A stretch of 64,000 nucleotides of DNA from Perkinsus olseni (Eukaryota; Perkinsozoa; Perkinsida), in assembly GCA_013115125.1 (NCBI GenBank), contig JABANN010000045.1:1-64000 (forward strand). The letters run 5' to 3'. The translations under genes and the position numbers were made by a program. Shown piece after piece: positions 51,478 through 63,419 of this stretch. The notes beneath the pieces are model-generated. The model ran no database searches. It saw nothing but the letters and a program-made list of their open reading frames with translations, and was not told the origin of the DNA. How positions within the stretch are numbered: the first letter of the stretch is position 1; every line of letters starts with the position of its first letter.

Positions 51478-53441
51478 GGCCAAAAACAACTGCTACCAGC
51501 ACACAATCCGCAGGGCTCCGGCTAACTCCGACAGCCTCGTCCCACTTGCTCAACTCGAGAAATCTCCTTTCACTTCGAAACAGTCGATTTATCATGCTCA
51601 GAAACTGCGCCACTCCGCGCTTTCTCCATTATTGATTTGCGGAACATATGGGTACTATAGCCACTCACAGGCTGCTGCATTCGCTCCCACCACCACTGGT
51701 CACCGTAACTCACACAGAGCTCCGAACCTGGCAGAATGGACGCGACTTTTACTCAGAAGAAAATTGCCGACTCGCACGGTACGCCAGAAGACATTCGGTA
51801 TCAGGCTCGCTGCAACCTAAGATACTCCGACCCCCCGATTCTCACCAGCCGGAATGTCTTCTGTGGCCTTCATGACCATCACCACATGCCTGCCATCTAT
51901 CGTTCGCTCAATGTTATACCTCAAGTTGGGCTTATCCGAGTGATTATACAACGACCCAAACCCCAAAGGGAGATACAAACTGTCAAGAAAGGTCGACTCA
52001 GTTCATATCTTAAGTCCACCCATGCTCATCACGAATAACGGGCGATTCTTATTACATTCGGTCATCATTCAAATGGGAGCATTCCCCTGGGAACTCGTAC
52101 ACATAATCCTCGAGCCGCGTACCCTCCACGGCCGAACTCGTCGAGTCCGCAGCACTTATCTGAGAAACACATAGTCAAAGAGTCCCCGAACGGTCCTGCG
52201 TGTCTACACTCTTCCTCGTGAAGCCCAAGGTGGGGCAGACTTCCACCACGGTTCCCTTGGTGACGTCAGCATTCGCGAAGACGCCAAGGCCTAAGAGATG
52301 GTCCGCATGTCTCACACCAGCCGAGATTACGCTGTCCTCCAGGGTTTATCGGGCATCTACATGATGGGGCAGACGTGCAGAAAATAACGCCCGTCCGAAT
52401 GGGAAGCGTGCGTAGATGCGTTTTCAGCTATCACCTTGAATTGGGGATTTTCGAACTTCCACCGGCCCATTAGACCATATCGCTTCGGTGTGGGGCATCT
52501 TAGATTTGACCCGGATACGCGAGGAGGTCGACACCCGATTTTGGAGGGTACCGGATAGCCTGCTCAGCATAGGGAAAACTTAACTAATCATCAAGACACT
52601 GGCTATTCATCGACCACGTACCACCGGCGTCTCCAAGAGGCTCTCAACTTCTAACCCAGGGTGAAGGATTCCGCGCAGGTTCGATCCCCCCGTAGTCCGT
52701 TTCTTCAACCCCCTTACCGCACCCATCCAACATGTCCATGCCTTCTTCGTACAGCAGTCCTCAGACCCCACAGCTACGTACGAATGCTCATGTGCATCTG
52801 CTTGCTCATAGGAGGTGGAGCCCCGAAGTGGGTTGAAGCTGCTCAGCATGAAAGGTACACTGTTTTTCGGGGAGACTGCCGAACTCAAGGGTCAGGAAAT
52901 CGTTCCCCGCGTCGCTCTGCTTGGAAGCATCAGGCTTATCGAGAAGTCAGCAAGGTCTGCGTTGAAAACGTTCAAGACAGGAATCCTGTCTTAAATGATT
53001 CTGTCTTACATTCTAAGACTTTGCTCTCACTCGTCCCGGCCGTTCACCTCACTGGGTGGGCGCAATCAAGGAGGAGGCTGCTAAACCGCTTTAGTCCGAC
53101 CCCCTCGACGATTCGACTTCAGTCGCCCATACCCTAGTATGGGCAAGCTACACGGTGTAACGCCAGTTTCGTCGCCAAGGTGAACATCAACATCGGCGAG
53201 GATAAGCTCAAGGAGCGCCTTCCGGGGGCGTGTCGGTCAGGTCGCACTTCATACGTAGAGCTTTCAGTGCACTGGAAGGGTTGGCTAGTAGAGAGGTCGC
53301 TAAGGGGTGTCGCCAGGCGGGAGAGGAGGTGGCTGAGCCTAAGAGGCGGATAGTCAACGCTTACTCGGCAAGCGGGTAGACGAGAAGTTCCCCAAGATTC
53401 TTGGTTACGCGAAGTCAGATCGTTAGAGGGTGAAGGCAGAG
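51478..53441. other. Region without a secure gene
   Basis: Plus-strand ORF 51736-52038 (MDATFTQKKIADSHGTPEDI) could carry a 51-nt GTATCA...CACCAG intron, and other open pieces follow. No homology was recognised and no consistent exon chain found. Confidence 0.4.
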
Positions 53442-54437
53442 ATGCTGCGTCAATCGCGTATCAATGATGATGGTGAGAAGGATGGGTTGGAAAGTGTTGA
53501 GTATTTATATATTGATTGCAGAGGAATAGCAAGAGTGCAAGATAGTGAAGTCTTGCCGTCAGCTATTGTCATTAGAGGTTTACAGAGGCCGCTTACCCAT
53601 GAGGATATTGTGTCATTTATCTCTTCAGCTGTACTCTCAGAGGTATCTCGATTAGATCGTCATCGTCGACAGCTGTTGAATGTTTGGTCTGACGCGTGGA
53701 CGAGATCGAGAGAGAGGAGTAAAGGCCCAGAGGCCCGAGAACATTATGTTCGAGGAGAATCAGTCTACATATATCGTAAGCCCCAACATAAATTAGATTC
53801 ACAATGGATAAGAGGTACCATTATGAATCCTATCGGCGGGCAGTGTTATGAGGTACAGCTTTCGGATGGTACACGACAAGTCTTTCATAAGGATCACATT
53901 AAGCCTTTTTATATATCAGAAGAAGAAGATCGTGTGCCGACACCCACTTCAAGAGGTCATAAGAGGAGAGATCTATCATCTCCACCTACCACTGAAGGCC
54001 TTCCACCAAAGAGGAGAGTGCGAATTGTGTCTTCTGGTCATCCTTTCTTAGCATGGAAAGATGAAGATGGTACGGTTAGGGTTGGTAGTAAGATATCATG
54101 GACCAATGATAATTTCTTTCTTGTCCATGAATATAAGCTGTTAGAGGACCATCGAACTGTCGCACCGATGTACTTCACTCCCGATGGTATATTAAGAGTT
54201 GGAGGTCCCCCAGAGAATCCCGCTACTGTTGCTGTCAACCCTAAGGGAGTCTCCGTTCTTAAACTGGAAAGCCCTACTCAGCTTTCTGTCGAATCTTCTA
54301 GGAAGGTGTCTGCTCTATAGCCGCCACCTTGGGGGGCCGAGATGTTGAGTATTTATATATTGATTGCAGAGGAATAGCAAGAGTGCAAGATAGTGAAGTC
54401 TTGCCGTCAGCTATTGTCATTAGAGGTTTACAGAGGC
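53442..54437 (+). mobile_element. LTR-retroelement fragment (integrase C-terminal region), fossil
   Basis: A piece of a decayed LTR retrotransposon. It keeps the end of a polyprotein: a basic helix rich in R and W, then GESVYIYRKPQHKLDSQWIR GTI and QVFHKDHIKPF, which resemble the small C-terminal domain that follows the integrase core. A 95-bp segment at 53495-53589 is repeated exactly at 54343-54437 near the downstream end. Reverse transcriptase, protease and gag are not visible here, so the element is incomplete. The exact 95-bp repeat suggests that the rearrangement is recent. Ty3- or Pao-type affiliation is possible but not settled. Confidence 0.55.
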
Positions 54438-54477
54438 ACTCATTATCAGAGGTTCTAGAGGAGAGGTCGGTTACTAA

Positions 54478-54497
54478 CGTAGCCATCTTGGCTCAAG
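54478..54497 (+). other. Relict spliced-leader sequence in genomic DNA
   Basis: CGTAGCCATCTTGGCTCAAG matches the 3' 20 nt of the alveolate spliced leader (dinoflagellate consensus DCCGTAGCCATTTTGGCTCAAG) with one T-to-C difference. It is followed by TC-ATG rather than a GT donor, so it is not an SL RNA gene. It looks like the 5' end of a trans-spliced mRNA copied back into the genome. Confidence 0.6.
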
Positions 54498-55352
54498 TCA
54501 TGTTGCGTTATCTATAATCTCAACAGAAAGTGATTCTCCTGCCATCCAAGAAGAGATGGATGGCATCTGATCTTGAACTTCTTCGTGATGATGGAGTTGA
54601 AAACGGAATTGGGGTTCGGCCTACCGCAAGTCGGGCATAGATTCCCCACAAGAGTATCTCGGACAGAGTACGAATGCGGACAGTCGTCACTTCGTCAGAC
54701 TTTCTCGAGAAGGCGTTCCTCTTTCTCGAGTACGAAGAGCGGATGTGGAGAGTGCTGAGTGGCTAACATGAATTTTGTGCAAGTCGGGAAGCGAGCCCAT
54801 TGTGTTGATGGTTGGCCGAGCGCTGGCTTTGGGATCGCTTGCCGATGGAGTAGCCCATCAACCATTGAGTACGGGCAGAGGTCTACACATGCCGAATGCA
54901 GCTGAGTCTAGAAAATTCAGAAGTAAGATAAGATATATTTTCTCGCCGAAGATCAGTGTGCGCACGCACTGATGCAAAGAGTCACGGTGGAGTGACTCGC
55001 GCAGTAAAAGCTCCCCAGTGGCTTTGCCTGAGAAACATGGGACGGGCGATGGATATGCCGGGCTCTTCGGACTCCTAAGTTTGGAGTATCGGCGATAACT
55101 GGTAACGCAACCACAATGTGCTGGATGGGAGCGAAAGGTTTCCTTGATATTGTTGAATATGATATGACACTGATCTGACGGAGACTCTTGCACGACTGGC
55201 CTGCGAGGATCGCGATCTGGAACGAGCCGAAAAGGGTGCATGCGCTCATGCAAGAGATCCCGAAATCTGATAGACCGACTAAAAAATAACAATCTCACCC
55301 AGCCTATCACCCAGATAGGTGAGCTGACTCTTCCTGATCTGTTGGCCCAACA
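54498..55352. other. Gap downstream of the spliced-leader relict
   Basis: Short open pieces on the plus strand (for example KKRWMASDLELLRDDGVENG at about 54550-54610) could be the body of a retrocopied transcript. No parent gene was recognised. Confidence 0.4.
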
Positions 55353-55766
55353 TCAGCAGTGCCCAGGTCTCAGCTCGACCTTCTGGCCCTGGAACGCAGT
55401 TGCTATAGTATTATCCACCCTGTTGTAGACGAACTTGTAGAGATCACCCGGCAGGATGGTCCTAAGCCCACAATAGACATTCACCACTTGGCGGAACCTG
55501 CGGTAGTTATACTTGCGGCTGGAGTCAGTCACATAGATGAAAGGTGGGCCTTGATCAACCGTTATGTCCTTGCTTTTCTTGAAGTGTGCACCACACTTTA
55601 CACCCAGCTCCACATCCTCGTGACGGTTAGGGGGCCAATTGACTTGAACACAGACCGTGCCCTGCGGATTGATTTTCGCGTAATAGGTCCCAGCCGGAGG
55701 GCCGGGACGAGCCAGCGCAGTCAGCATCAGAGAGGCAGCGATGTAGACGACTTTGTAGAATAGCAT
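55353..55766 (-). CDS. Small secreted protein, 137 aa, intronless
   Basis: One uninterrupted frame from ATG 55766. MLFYKVVYIAASLMLTALA is a clear signal peptide with cleavage expected after ALA (residue 19). The mature part RPGPPAGTYYAKINPQGTVC VQVNWPPNRHEDVELGVKCG...is basic and holds four cysteines (VCVQV, VKCG, VYCG and the terminal GHC), enough for two disulfides. No family recognised; size, signal peptide and cysteine count fit a secreted effector or extracellular protein. Lineage-specific families of this kind are common in parasites. It lies on the same strand as the larger secreted protein upstream. Confidence 0.75.
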   Translation of the reverse strand: MLFYKVVYIAASLMLTALARPGPPAGTYYAKINPQGTVCVQVNWPPNRHEDVELGVKCGAHFKKSKDITVDQGPPFIYVTDSSRKYNYRRFRQVVNVYCGLRTILPGDLYKFVYNRVDNTIATAFQGQKVELRPGHC

Positions 55767-57850
55767 TACTTGAACGGAGCAGTATCTGCAGCAAGCCTGA
55801 TGACAGCATAGACTGATTTGGCTGAACTTCAGCCGCTGAAGGTTGTGATTGAAACTCAGACTGGGTTACCGAGCGCTGTGCGTCGGAAGGGAGCACCTAA
55901 GCCCAAGGAGAGCTATGACGAGAAGGAAAATCCATAGCGAGATCTGGGTCACCCACGCCTACACGTATACATCGAGTCTGAGTTAGCAGAACAGATAACG
56001 TGAAGGCGTCCCGTGCAGTCGTTTGCGGGCCCAAATGTAGCGGGAGTAAGTGCGTAACAAGTCACTACAGTAGGGCTACTCGAGACAGGGCTCAGAGAAG
56101 CGTAGAAAGCTAGACTCGAGAGGACTTAGAGTGACCAGGTTATCTACAGCGTAATCTAGAACACGTACTCAAGCACGCGAGCTAATGGTAGTTAGTAAGC
56201 AGTAGAGGTGGTTGTCACTATAGTGCAGTAGAGTACTGCCAGTAGTCGCGACCCTCATCTGCTACACTGTTTGACGACCTATCTCGCCTTGAGATTAATT
56301 AGAGTGTGGCCGCTTTATTAAGGCTGGGGAGGAAGTAGCTAAGAATGATGAAACTGAACAGCGTGATCCGTGACGCAATCACTCAAGTGCAAACCGCGGG
56401 AAAGTAGATATAACTCGCAGATACGGGTATTCAGGCTGCAACTGATGAAGGAGGTTGTATAGTCGTCATGAGTGAGCGCAACTCAGCGTTACCGGCGAGG
56501 CGTCCGGTCACCCGAGTCAGACGCTAAGTCGATATGGAACACCGGGAATGCACCCCTGCTGTGTAAAACGCTAACGTAACACGCATCACGCATTACACAA
56601 AGCGTAGCGGCTCTATTTGACGCGTACTGCGTACGGAACGCGTGGATTACATGGCACAACTGCAGCCAGTACGCGTACTCTTTACACGGTAGAAGTGTTG
56701 AGTTATCTGAGCTCAAGCGATGAGAAGAAGGAACTCCGTGAAACCCGGCTCTTCATTGGAGTCTTCAGTATTGCTTTTTTTCATCGGCTATTAGAGACTC
56801 GGCAGTTACTAATATCTCCCTCGATGTAGTCCGGGAACGATACTGATGATGCTGAGTTAAACCACGGTGATGGTAATTTAGTGAATGAACTTCAGTTCAA
56901 GACGTACTGAGTTCTTATGTCTGGTTCTGAGTCTATTGGACTTTGTCAATGTAACGACGCAATGAGCGAGACTAGTCTTGTGAAAGCCGAGTTAACTGGC
57001 GATGTTGAGAGTTCGGGGAATCTGGTCCCCAGATTTTGGTGGCCACTACCTCTACCGCTGTAGTGCCTAACCAGCAACGGGACGAAGTATATTGCAGGGC
57101 GTGACGGAACGGCGCAAGGGTTAAGACTAATGATGGTGTCTTCTGGTTATGCAATTGCCTTGCCCTTCAGGTTCTGACGACGAAAAAAATGAGACCCCGG
57201 TATCAGTGCGGTATAAATGAACGCTACAATCTATAATAGGACTTGGAGTTTCGATCGCGCAACGACCCAAGAGCCATGAGTGCCCCTTAATGTCACTGTT
57301 GTGGCTCGGCCTCGTGGAAGCTGGAGCTCTTGAGAGGAAGGCCCTTCGAATCACCCCCGTGTAACCCAACACGAGTCTACTCGGCTACCGGCTTCTTATT
57401 GGAGAGAAATCGAAAAAATAAGACCGAAGATCCAGATACGCTCATCAAGCTCGTGTTCATCGTAGGAGTGCATCGAGATGATCGATATTTCAGAATCGTG
57501 TCTCCAATTATTTCTGATCGTACCACCATACGATGATCTCACTGGACGCGAGAACTGAGACAGAATTTTCATAATCATCAATGTAGGAAATCAGCTTGAT
57601 AATCATCATATTCAATGGAATGATACCGAAATTGATAAAGAAGGTGACCAGTGGTCACTAACCACTCGCTGGTACTGCCAACCGCTCGCATCACGGAGAA
57701 CATGGCTCAGCGCTAACATGATCAGAGAGTGGGAAAGAAAGGCTATTCCTTTAAGGAATAATTCAATAACATCGCCGAAGTTGAACGTATACTACTGAGG
57801 CCTAGGAAATATGGGCTCAACAAGAAAAAAAGTCATTTAAGAAGTTATCA
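55767..57850. other. 2-kb gap, nothing recognised
   Basis: Both strands are full of stops and no intron-exon chain or repeat stood out. Confidence 0.5.
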
Positions 57851-58660
57851 TCAATTAATGGGACTTTTTTGGCTGAATACGGGCAACGAATTGTCGTATT
57901 CAATCTTCAGGCCATCCTTTTTACCACTGATGTACAATTCAATGTAGCAGTCGTAGTTCCAATGAGCCAGGTCCAGGGCCCAGACATCCGCGTAGAACAC
58001 TATCTCTGAGAAAAGATCACCAACCTCGCCTATCGCAGTTACCGATGACAGGATTTGATTCTTTCCTCCCTTAGTGTCTACAGAAGCAGCGCCAGACCCC
58101 TCGCCCTTTGTCCTTACAGTACCCATATACGGAATGTTCACGGTGGTATACAACTGTGTTTTGAACTCAATTTCCTTCCGGTCGCCGACAACCTTTCCTC
58201 CAACTTTCCAGATCAGTGGCACATAGAACTCCAAGTCTACCGTTATCCCAGATGGTAAGTCAAGCTTCAGGAAAGTATGGCCCTCAGCCCAGAGACCAAC
58301 ATCGGTCGGGAGCGAGTGCGGCGGCGCAAGGACTATGAGTTTCAGAGTAGAATACCAGCCTGTGTGGGAAGTATTGGAGCGGATGAGCATGCCAGATTGA
58401 ACTTGAGTTTGGGGAGAATCCTCCAGAATGAACCAGCAGTAGTTCTTACCACCGAAGTTATCATCCGGAGGTAAGCATTTAGGAGGTTGCTCGTGCACGA
58501 CAGGCAGACGTAGGGAGCGAAGTGGAGGTCTTTGGCCAGGGCTGACGGCAGTGTCATTCACCCAGAGGGGCTTGGCGTGGACCAATACCATGGAGTAGAT
58601 GACAGCGATGATGACCCCGATCATTAAAGACGTTCTGATCATGTTGTGAGCGGTATTCAT
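57851..58660 (-). CDS. Secreted protein, 269 aa, intronless
   Basis: Single exon from ATG 58660. MNTAHNMIRTSLMIGVIIAV IYSMVLVHA is a signal peptide (or signal anchor) with probable cleavage after VHA. The mature protein looks beta-rich: YCWFILEDSPQTQVQSGMLI, LWAEGHTFLKLDLPSGITVD LEFYVPLIWKVGGKVVGDRK, VTAIGEVGDLFSEIVFYADV, ending YDCYIELYISGKKDGLKIEY. It has three cysteines in the mature part and N-glycosylation sites at NDTA and NTSH. The length of smooth alternation suggests a beta-sandwich or lipid-binding fold. No family recognised. Codon use and lack of introns set it apart from the intron-rich housekeeping genes, as with the 137-aa protein. Confidence 0.8.
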   Translation of the reverse strand: MNTAHNMIRTSLMIGVIIAVIYSMVLVHAKPLWVNDTAVSPGQRPPLRSLRLPVVHEQPPKCLPPDDNFGGKNYCWFILEDSPQTQVQSGMLIRSNTSHTGWYSTLKLIVLAPPHSLPTDVGLWAEGHTFLKLDLPSGITVDLEFYVPLIWKVGGKVVGDRKEIEFKTQLYTTVNIPYMGTVRTKGEGSGAASVDTKGGKNQILSSVTAIGEVGDLFSEIVFYADVWALDLAHWNYDCYIELYISGKKDGLKIEYDNSLPVFSQKSPIN

Positions 58661-60196
58661 GTCCTCTGTGCGGGAGAAGTTACAAGTTGTCTACGCTTGA
58701 ATTGTTGGCGTGCGCGTCCGCCTGTCTTCTCGCCGATAACATCAAATGCTGGTCATTATGAACACAATACGATCGTATGATACTTTATGACGTAGGCCTG
58801 ATCATCGGGAGATTGAAAGGGAGTTCAGAAATGGAGGATTGAAGAACCCTACAAATGCGGAAATCCAATAGAAGCAACGAATTCGGCAGGAAGGCTAGCT
58901 GATGGTACGTGAGCGCGCTGGAGTCCCGGCCACGGTCAGACCATGACGGTCAATTCTTATTCGCGAAGAAACTTCAGGGGCCGTGAGTCACGACGCGCAC
59001 TGGACGGCACTGGACTCTCGCGTCACTGCGCTGGACACTAGATCTTACTGGGGGGGGGTGTTTTTTCATCCTTAGGATGAACACAACCTACGCTTCACTT
59101 CAACTCAGTTTGACAGCCAGGCGATCGATGGTTAGGCCGTCTATGACGGAGCCTGACACATCCTCTTCAGTGCGCAAGAGCGTCCATCACTTGACGAGAT
59201 CCCGACCAGGACGGCTTTGACTCTATCTCTCTCTGGTAGCTGTATGGTGGACAGCTTAGCTGTAACAACTACGAGCTCTAAAAACCGAACTCACGGTTAT
59301 GCCCTGTTCCAATATCGGCGCTCAACTCCGAAAATCCATCGGCAGAAGACTAGAAGTACCCATTTCAAACAGGCTGACATACTCGTTTCGAATCGTTCAA
59401 AATCATCTTGAGGAATATGTTCGGTCGGTGTCACGGGAACCCGTTTGAGGCAACCTGGGAAGCTGCTCAACCAGATTACGCGTACTGTGTTGACGATGGA
59501 ACGTCAGAAGTAGTGGGGTACTGAAGGACTCAGGTGGACGACTATCGTGGTGACTGTATATGGTGACCTCAAAAATAAGACCCGGATGCAAGCAGGAAGG
59601 GTGATGGGCGAGTTGGTCTCCCGGGCACGCTGGCTGACGCTCGGGCCGACCGCGGTATGATGCTGCGGGCAGCTTATCGGCAGGTCCGACTAGTAGCACT
59701 TTCAATGCAGTGTGCGATGCGGATTCTACCCTGTTCCAAATCAACTACGTCCCCTATTCTTGGGGATGTTCGTTCGTGTATCAACTCCCAGTTAGGGCTC
59801 TACTCCGATCGCGTCACCTGAATCATGCGAGGTAGTCTTCGGCGGTTGTTGGTAGATTGACACTGAACACTAGATGACCTCAAAGGAAGGAGTCGTAGCA
59901 CTGTGAAGACTCCCTGGGGGGAATGCGTTGTGAAGAGGATAAACGGTGTGAACTTGTATGATAAAGACTTATAATCACGCACTTATCAATCCAATGATAA
60001 CTGAAAGCAAAAGAGGGATGTGGCGCCCACTGCTGCTCCGACGAAGATCGAGGGATGGATAGTAGAAAAAAATGAAAGGTGCCCGGATAATCTCGGGACT
60101 TGCTGCACAAAGTCAAAAAGGGTTATCGAAAATGGAGAAGTATACATAACGGAACGCTTTGAAGCCCGTGCCCCCAAGGCCAGGGGACTAGTGTTC
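58661..60196. other. 1.5-kb gap, nothing recognised
   Basis: No exon chain. A G9 run followed by T6 lies at about 59050. Confidence 0.5.
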
Positions 60197-63100
60197 CTAA
60201 GGGTCTGCTAGGCTGACGCCGAGCATGCGTATGATCATGAACCCAACAGACACTGCGGCAAGCCACAGTGCCTTCATAGCCGCTCCTCGATTGAGGCGTA
60301 CACCATACCTGCTCAAGAGAATCCAAGCTCGAAGGGAGTAACCGAGGGACTTCAGATGAGAGCAGTGTAGAGCAATAGGTTACTATTGGACTTACAGGTA
60401 AAAGCCCCCTTCAATAAGTTGCATGAAGCTGACAACAAACCATTTGTCGTGATCTATCTCGTTGCCGAAGTTCATGATATTGATGACTGTTGGTAGACGT
60501 TGGAACTTCAGATTCACCGTCGCCACCATTTGAAGCAGCACCGCCGACATCGCCAACAGCAGGCTTCCCGCGATCACCACTTCAACTGAAACAGCGTGAA
60601 ATCACGGGAGGCCAAGGAAGTCCGAATGAGCTCCAACTTTTCGAGGCCCATTTTCCTGCGCGGTTGACCCCTGCGAGGAGCTTCGTCAACTGTCCATGTT
60701 GCATGAGCGTTGAGAGCTGTGCTTATCGGACTCACCTTTGTGTGTTTCTATTGCATCACTGAATAGCAGGAGAAGTATCAACACCAACGTGACCGCCCCG
60801 CCATTAGTGAGATTCAAAACAGCTTGCCCAATAGAAGAAGAAACCTGAAGGAGTCGCGTCAGGATGATCCACCCCCATCATCATATCACTGCCTGTAGCC
60901 AGGCGAAAGACGAGATTAATAAAGCATTGAAACCCAAGTCTCGAATACAGTGGATCGCTTCGGCACTCACCTTGCGGACCACGGCACACAATACATTATA
61001 GCGCACCACTATGCCGTCCAACTTGGTGGTGCAAACGGCCCGACGCGCAAAGTCGTCCGCGGCCAAGGAGCAGAAGGATATTGCCGATGCGGAAACCCAA
61101 ACCATCTGAGACGTCATGAGAATTCCATGTAGTTCTACGATCTTCGCGAGAGGCCACAGGGGAGGACAACAGGACGTAGCCGAACGTGTCACCAGAGTGA
61201 TGGTTGCATGGGCCAATGCCTCCGCCAGGACCACGCCGTAGTTCGGTGTTGATGAGAGGAGTACTGACAAGGTGAGCAGAGCTGATCGAGTTTCGGGGCG
61301 AGGTACTACGTCCGAGATAGGGTACTCCAGCCACGCCAGCCAGGCATGCGTTCCGGACGTTTAATCTTCGCCACCTCTTCCCAAAGTTGTGCCGATGAGC
61401 GTAGTTGGTCATAGCGGAGATCCTGAGAACTTGCTCATATACCACACCTTCCCCGACACAGAGCAAGTCGTTTCGTTTCTTCAATTTTGTCTCCACATCC
61501 TAGGTACCACCGCGGTGCTACTAAATGCCACTCGTGGGGCGTGGACTCACGCGTTATCCCTGTGCGAGAACCACCAAATGAGATAGATTCTGCAGTACAA
61601 GACAACCATGCAGTGGAACTGAGCGAAGAACAGCGGGCCCACAGAACGTTGCTCAGCTGAGCCGTCGAGCATGGCGATGTAACCACCCTGGAAGGTTGCT
61701 CGACTCACCGTAAGGAGCGTGGCTATGACGACATTGTCCTCGACAAGGACGACAAGCTCTATGCTTGTCCCCACGATTAATGCTGCAATCATTGAAACGA
61801 TGTACAGCATCTGAGATAATGGGCCTAGCAAGGTAGTTAAGTCGGAAGGTGTGAAAGATCGCCACAAAGGAGTCGGGCTCCGAGGCCGAGAAATCTTCTC
61901 CTACAGATAGAAAGTGTCTTCTCCTAGTTCGTTCACTCCACGGGATAACCCCGAAAGCCTTCATCGCCCATTGGAATCTGTCGGAACTCTTGATTGTAAA
62001 TTCATCTTGGGAGCTCCGCATCTCTCTGAGAATCATCATAGGCTGGCAGGAGGTTCATACCCCATGAACCCAGCGAGAGCTCCACTGGCCACAGCATCAG
62101 ACCACACACACTGACCATAGGGCATTTCTCATTTCACGGCCTACGTTATGATGGTGCGAGCGATGATGCTGTGATGGATTCTAGCGGACGGGACCTCACG
62201 AGTTCCGCAGGTGCCATCTCTCAATTCCTTCAATTGTCCTAGTCAAGGGACGATAGAAAGTGAACGTTATTGAGGGGCTCGAGAACTGAGCATATTCGAT
62301 TGGCAATCTCGTGACAACTGTTGTACAAGATATGGTCTGCAACCCAAGTGTGGGGACGAAGCCAATGCCTAGGCAGGAGCCGAGAGGCCAGTCCGACTGT
62401 AAACTGTTGTGTGGGAACTCGCGGCCTCGGTTTCAAGCCAGATTCAACTCGATCAGAACTTACCGCCACTTACGTGACATTGAGATGCTCAATGACCTCT
62501 CGTTGAAGTCCAAACAGGGAGCAGAACGCCCCTGAACCAGCTTCTAAGGCATCGCGATGTTGTTCTGGTTGCTCCTTAACAAGTTCACGTTTCTTCACAA
62601 TTTCCATGTCGCTCAGGGAGAGATGTCCCAAACTGTCTACTATATCCTCAACGGACATCTCAGAACTACTCTTCTCTTTGGAAATCGGCGCACACGCTTC
62701 GAGACTCTGCCGCACGTGCTCTTCTATGGATCCCGAAGTCGAACTGAATGATACCGACTCTCGAGCAGTTGGATCGATTTCACTCCTTCGGGGGGTACCC
62801 AGTTGGCGCATTCCGCAACGGAGGGGCCAGGGTGATACCGGCATTGACGTCTGCGTGCCAACACCTGAATGAGTGCAGGCTCCGAACAACTGAGCAGACG
62901 CAGTCCCATCAGGAGACTCGAGCTCGTGCTTGACGACATCAAGTCAAAATACAAACGACCAGCCGGCCACTCACTGTATCTCTCTTGGTCCTGCACGGCG
63001 GGCAAGGCAGCGGCTCCCAAGACCGTTGAGACGGAGGAGCTTCGTTGGCGGCGTAGAAGTCTCGCCTCTCGTTTCGTCATTGTCGCCTGTTCGTCCATGC

Positions 63101-63419
63101 TTCGATCGTCAGCCAGACGAGGGCATGCTAGTCTTAGCTCCTCAGATGACTTCATACAACCCTCTACGGTGTAACGCATTTGCTTTTCAAGCTCGCCAAA
63201 GCAATCATCGAGGGCGGAGAGCACCTTAAAAGGATAGCTACGCCTGAGAAGCATCCCCATGGCCATGGGAAGTTGCTCACCCTCTGGCAAATCTTGTCTG
63301 TGAGGCTGTCTAGGTCCTCGTTCTCGTGTGAGGAGGGATGCGGCGGAATCGCCGCTTCTGACATCAATGAACCCGAATATAAGATGGAAAGCTGCCAAAA
63401 TGAGCGGAAACAGGACCAT
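60197..63419 (-). CDS. Large polytopic membrane protein, intron-rich, unrecognised
   Basis: ATG at 63419 gives MVLFPLILAAFHLIFGFIDV RS, a signal peptide. A long soluble charged region follows: VLSALDDCFGELEKQMRYTV EGCMKSSEELRLACPRLADD (about 63130-63230) and SIEEHVRQSLEACAPISKEK SSSEMSVEDIVDSLGHLSLS (about 62590-62730). Downstream exons are hydrophobic: LLGPLSQMLYIVSMIAALIV GTSIELVVLV (about 61740-61830), GQAVLNLTNGGAVTLVLILL LLFSDA, VIAGSLLLAMSAVLLQMVAT, and a last exon MKALWLAAVSVGFMIIRMLG VSLADP ending at 60197. NEIDHDKWFVVSFMQLIEGG FYL joins in frame to YGVRLNRGAAMKALW across an intron. So: signal peptide, lumenal or extracellular domain, then several TM helices. No family recognised; two neighbouring genes cannot be excluded. 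Confidence 0.55.

Noticed and set aside
52660-52710. B-box-like GGTTCGATCCC
   Set aside because: No A-box or stems upstream; chance match.
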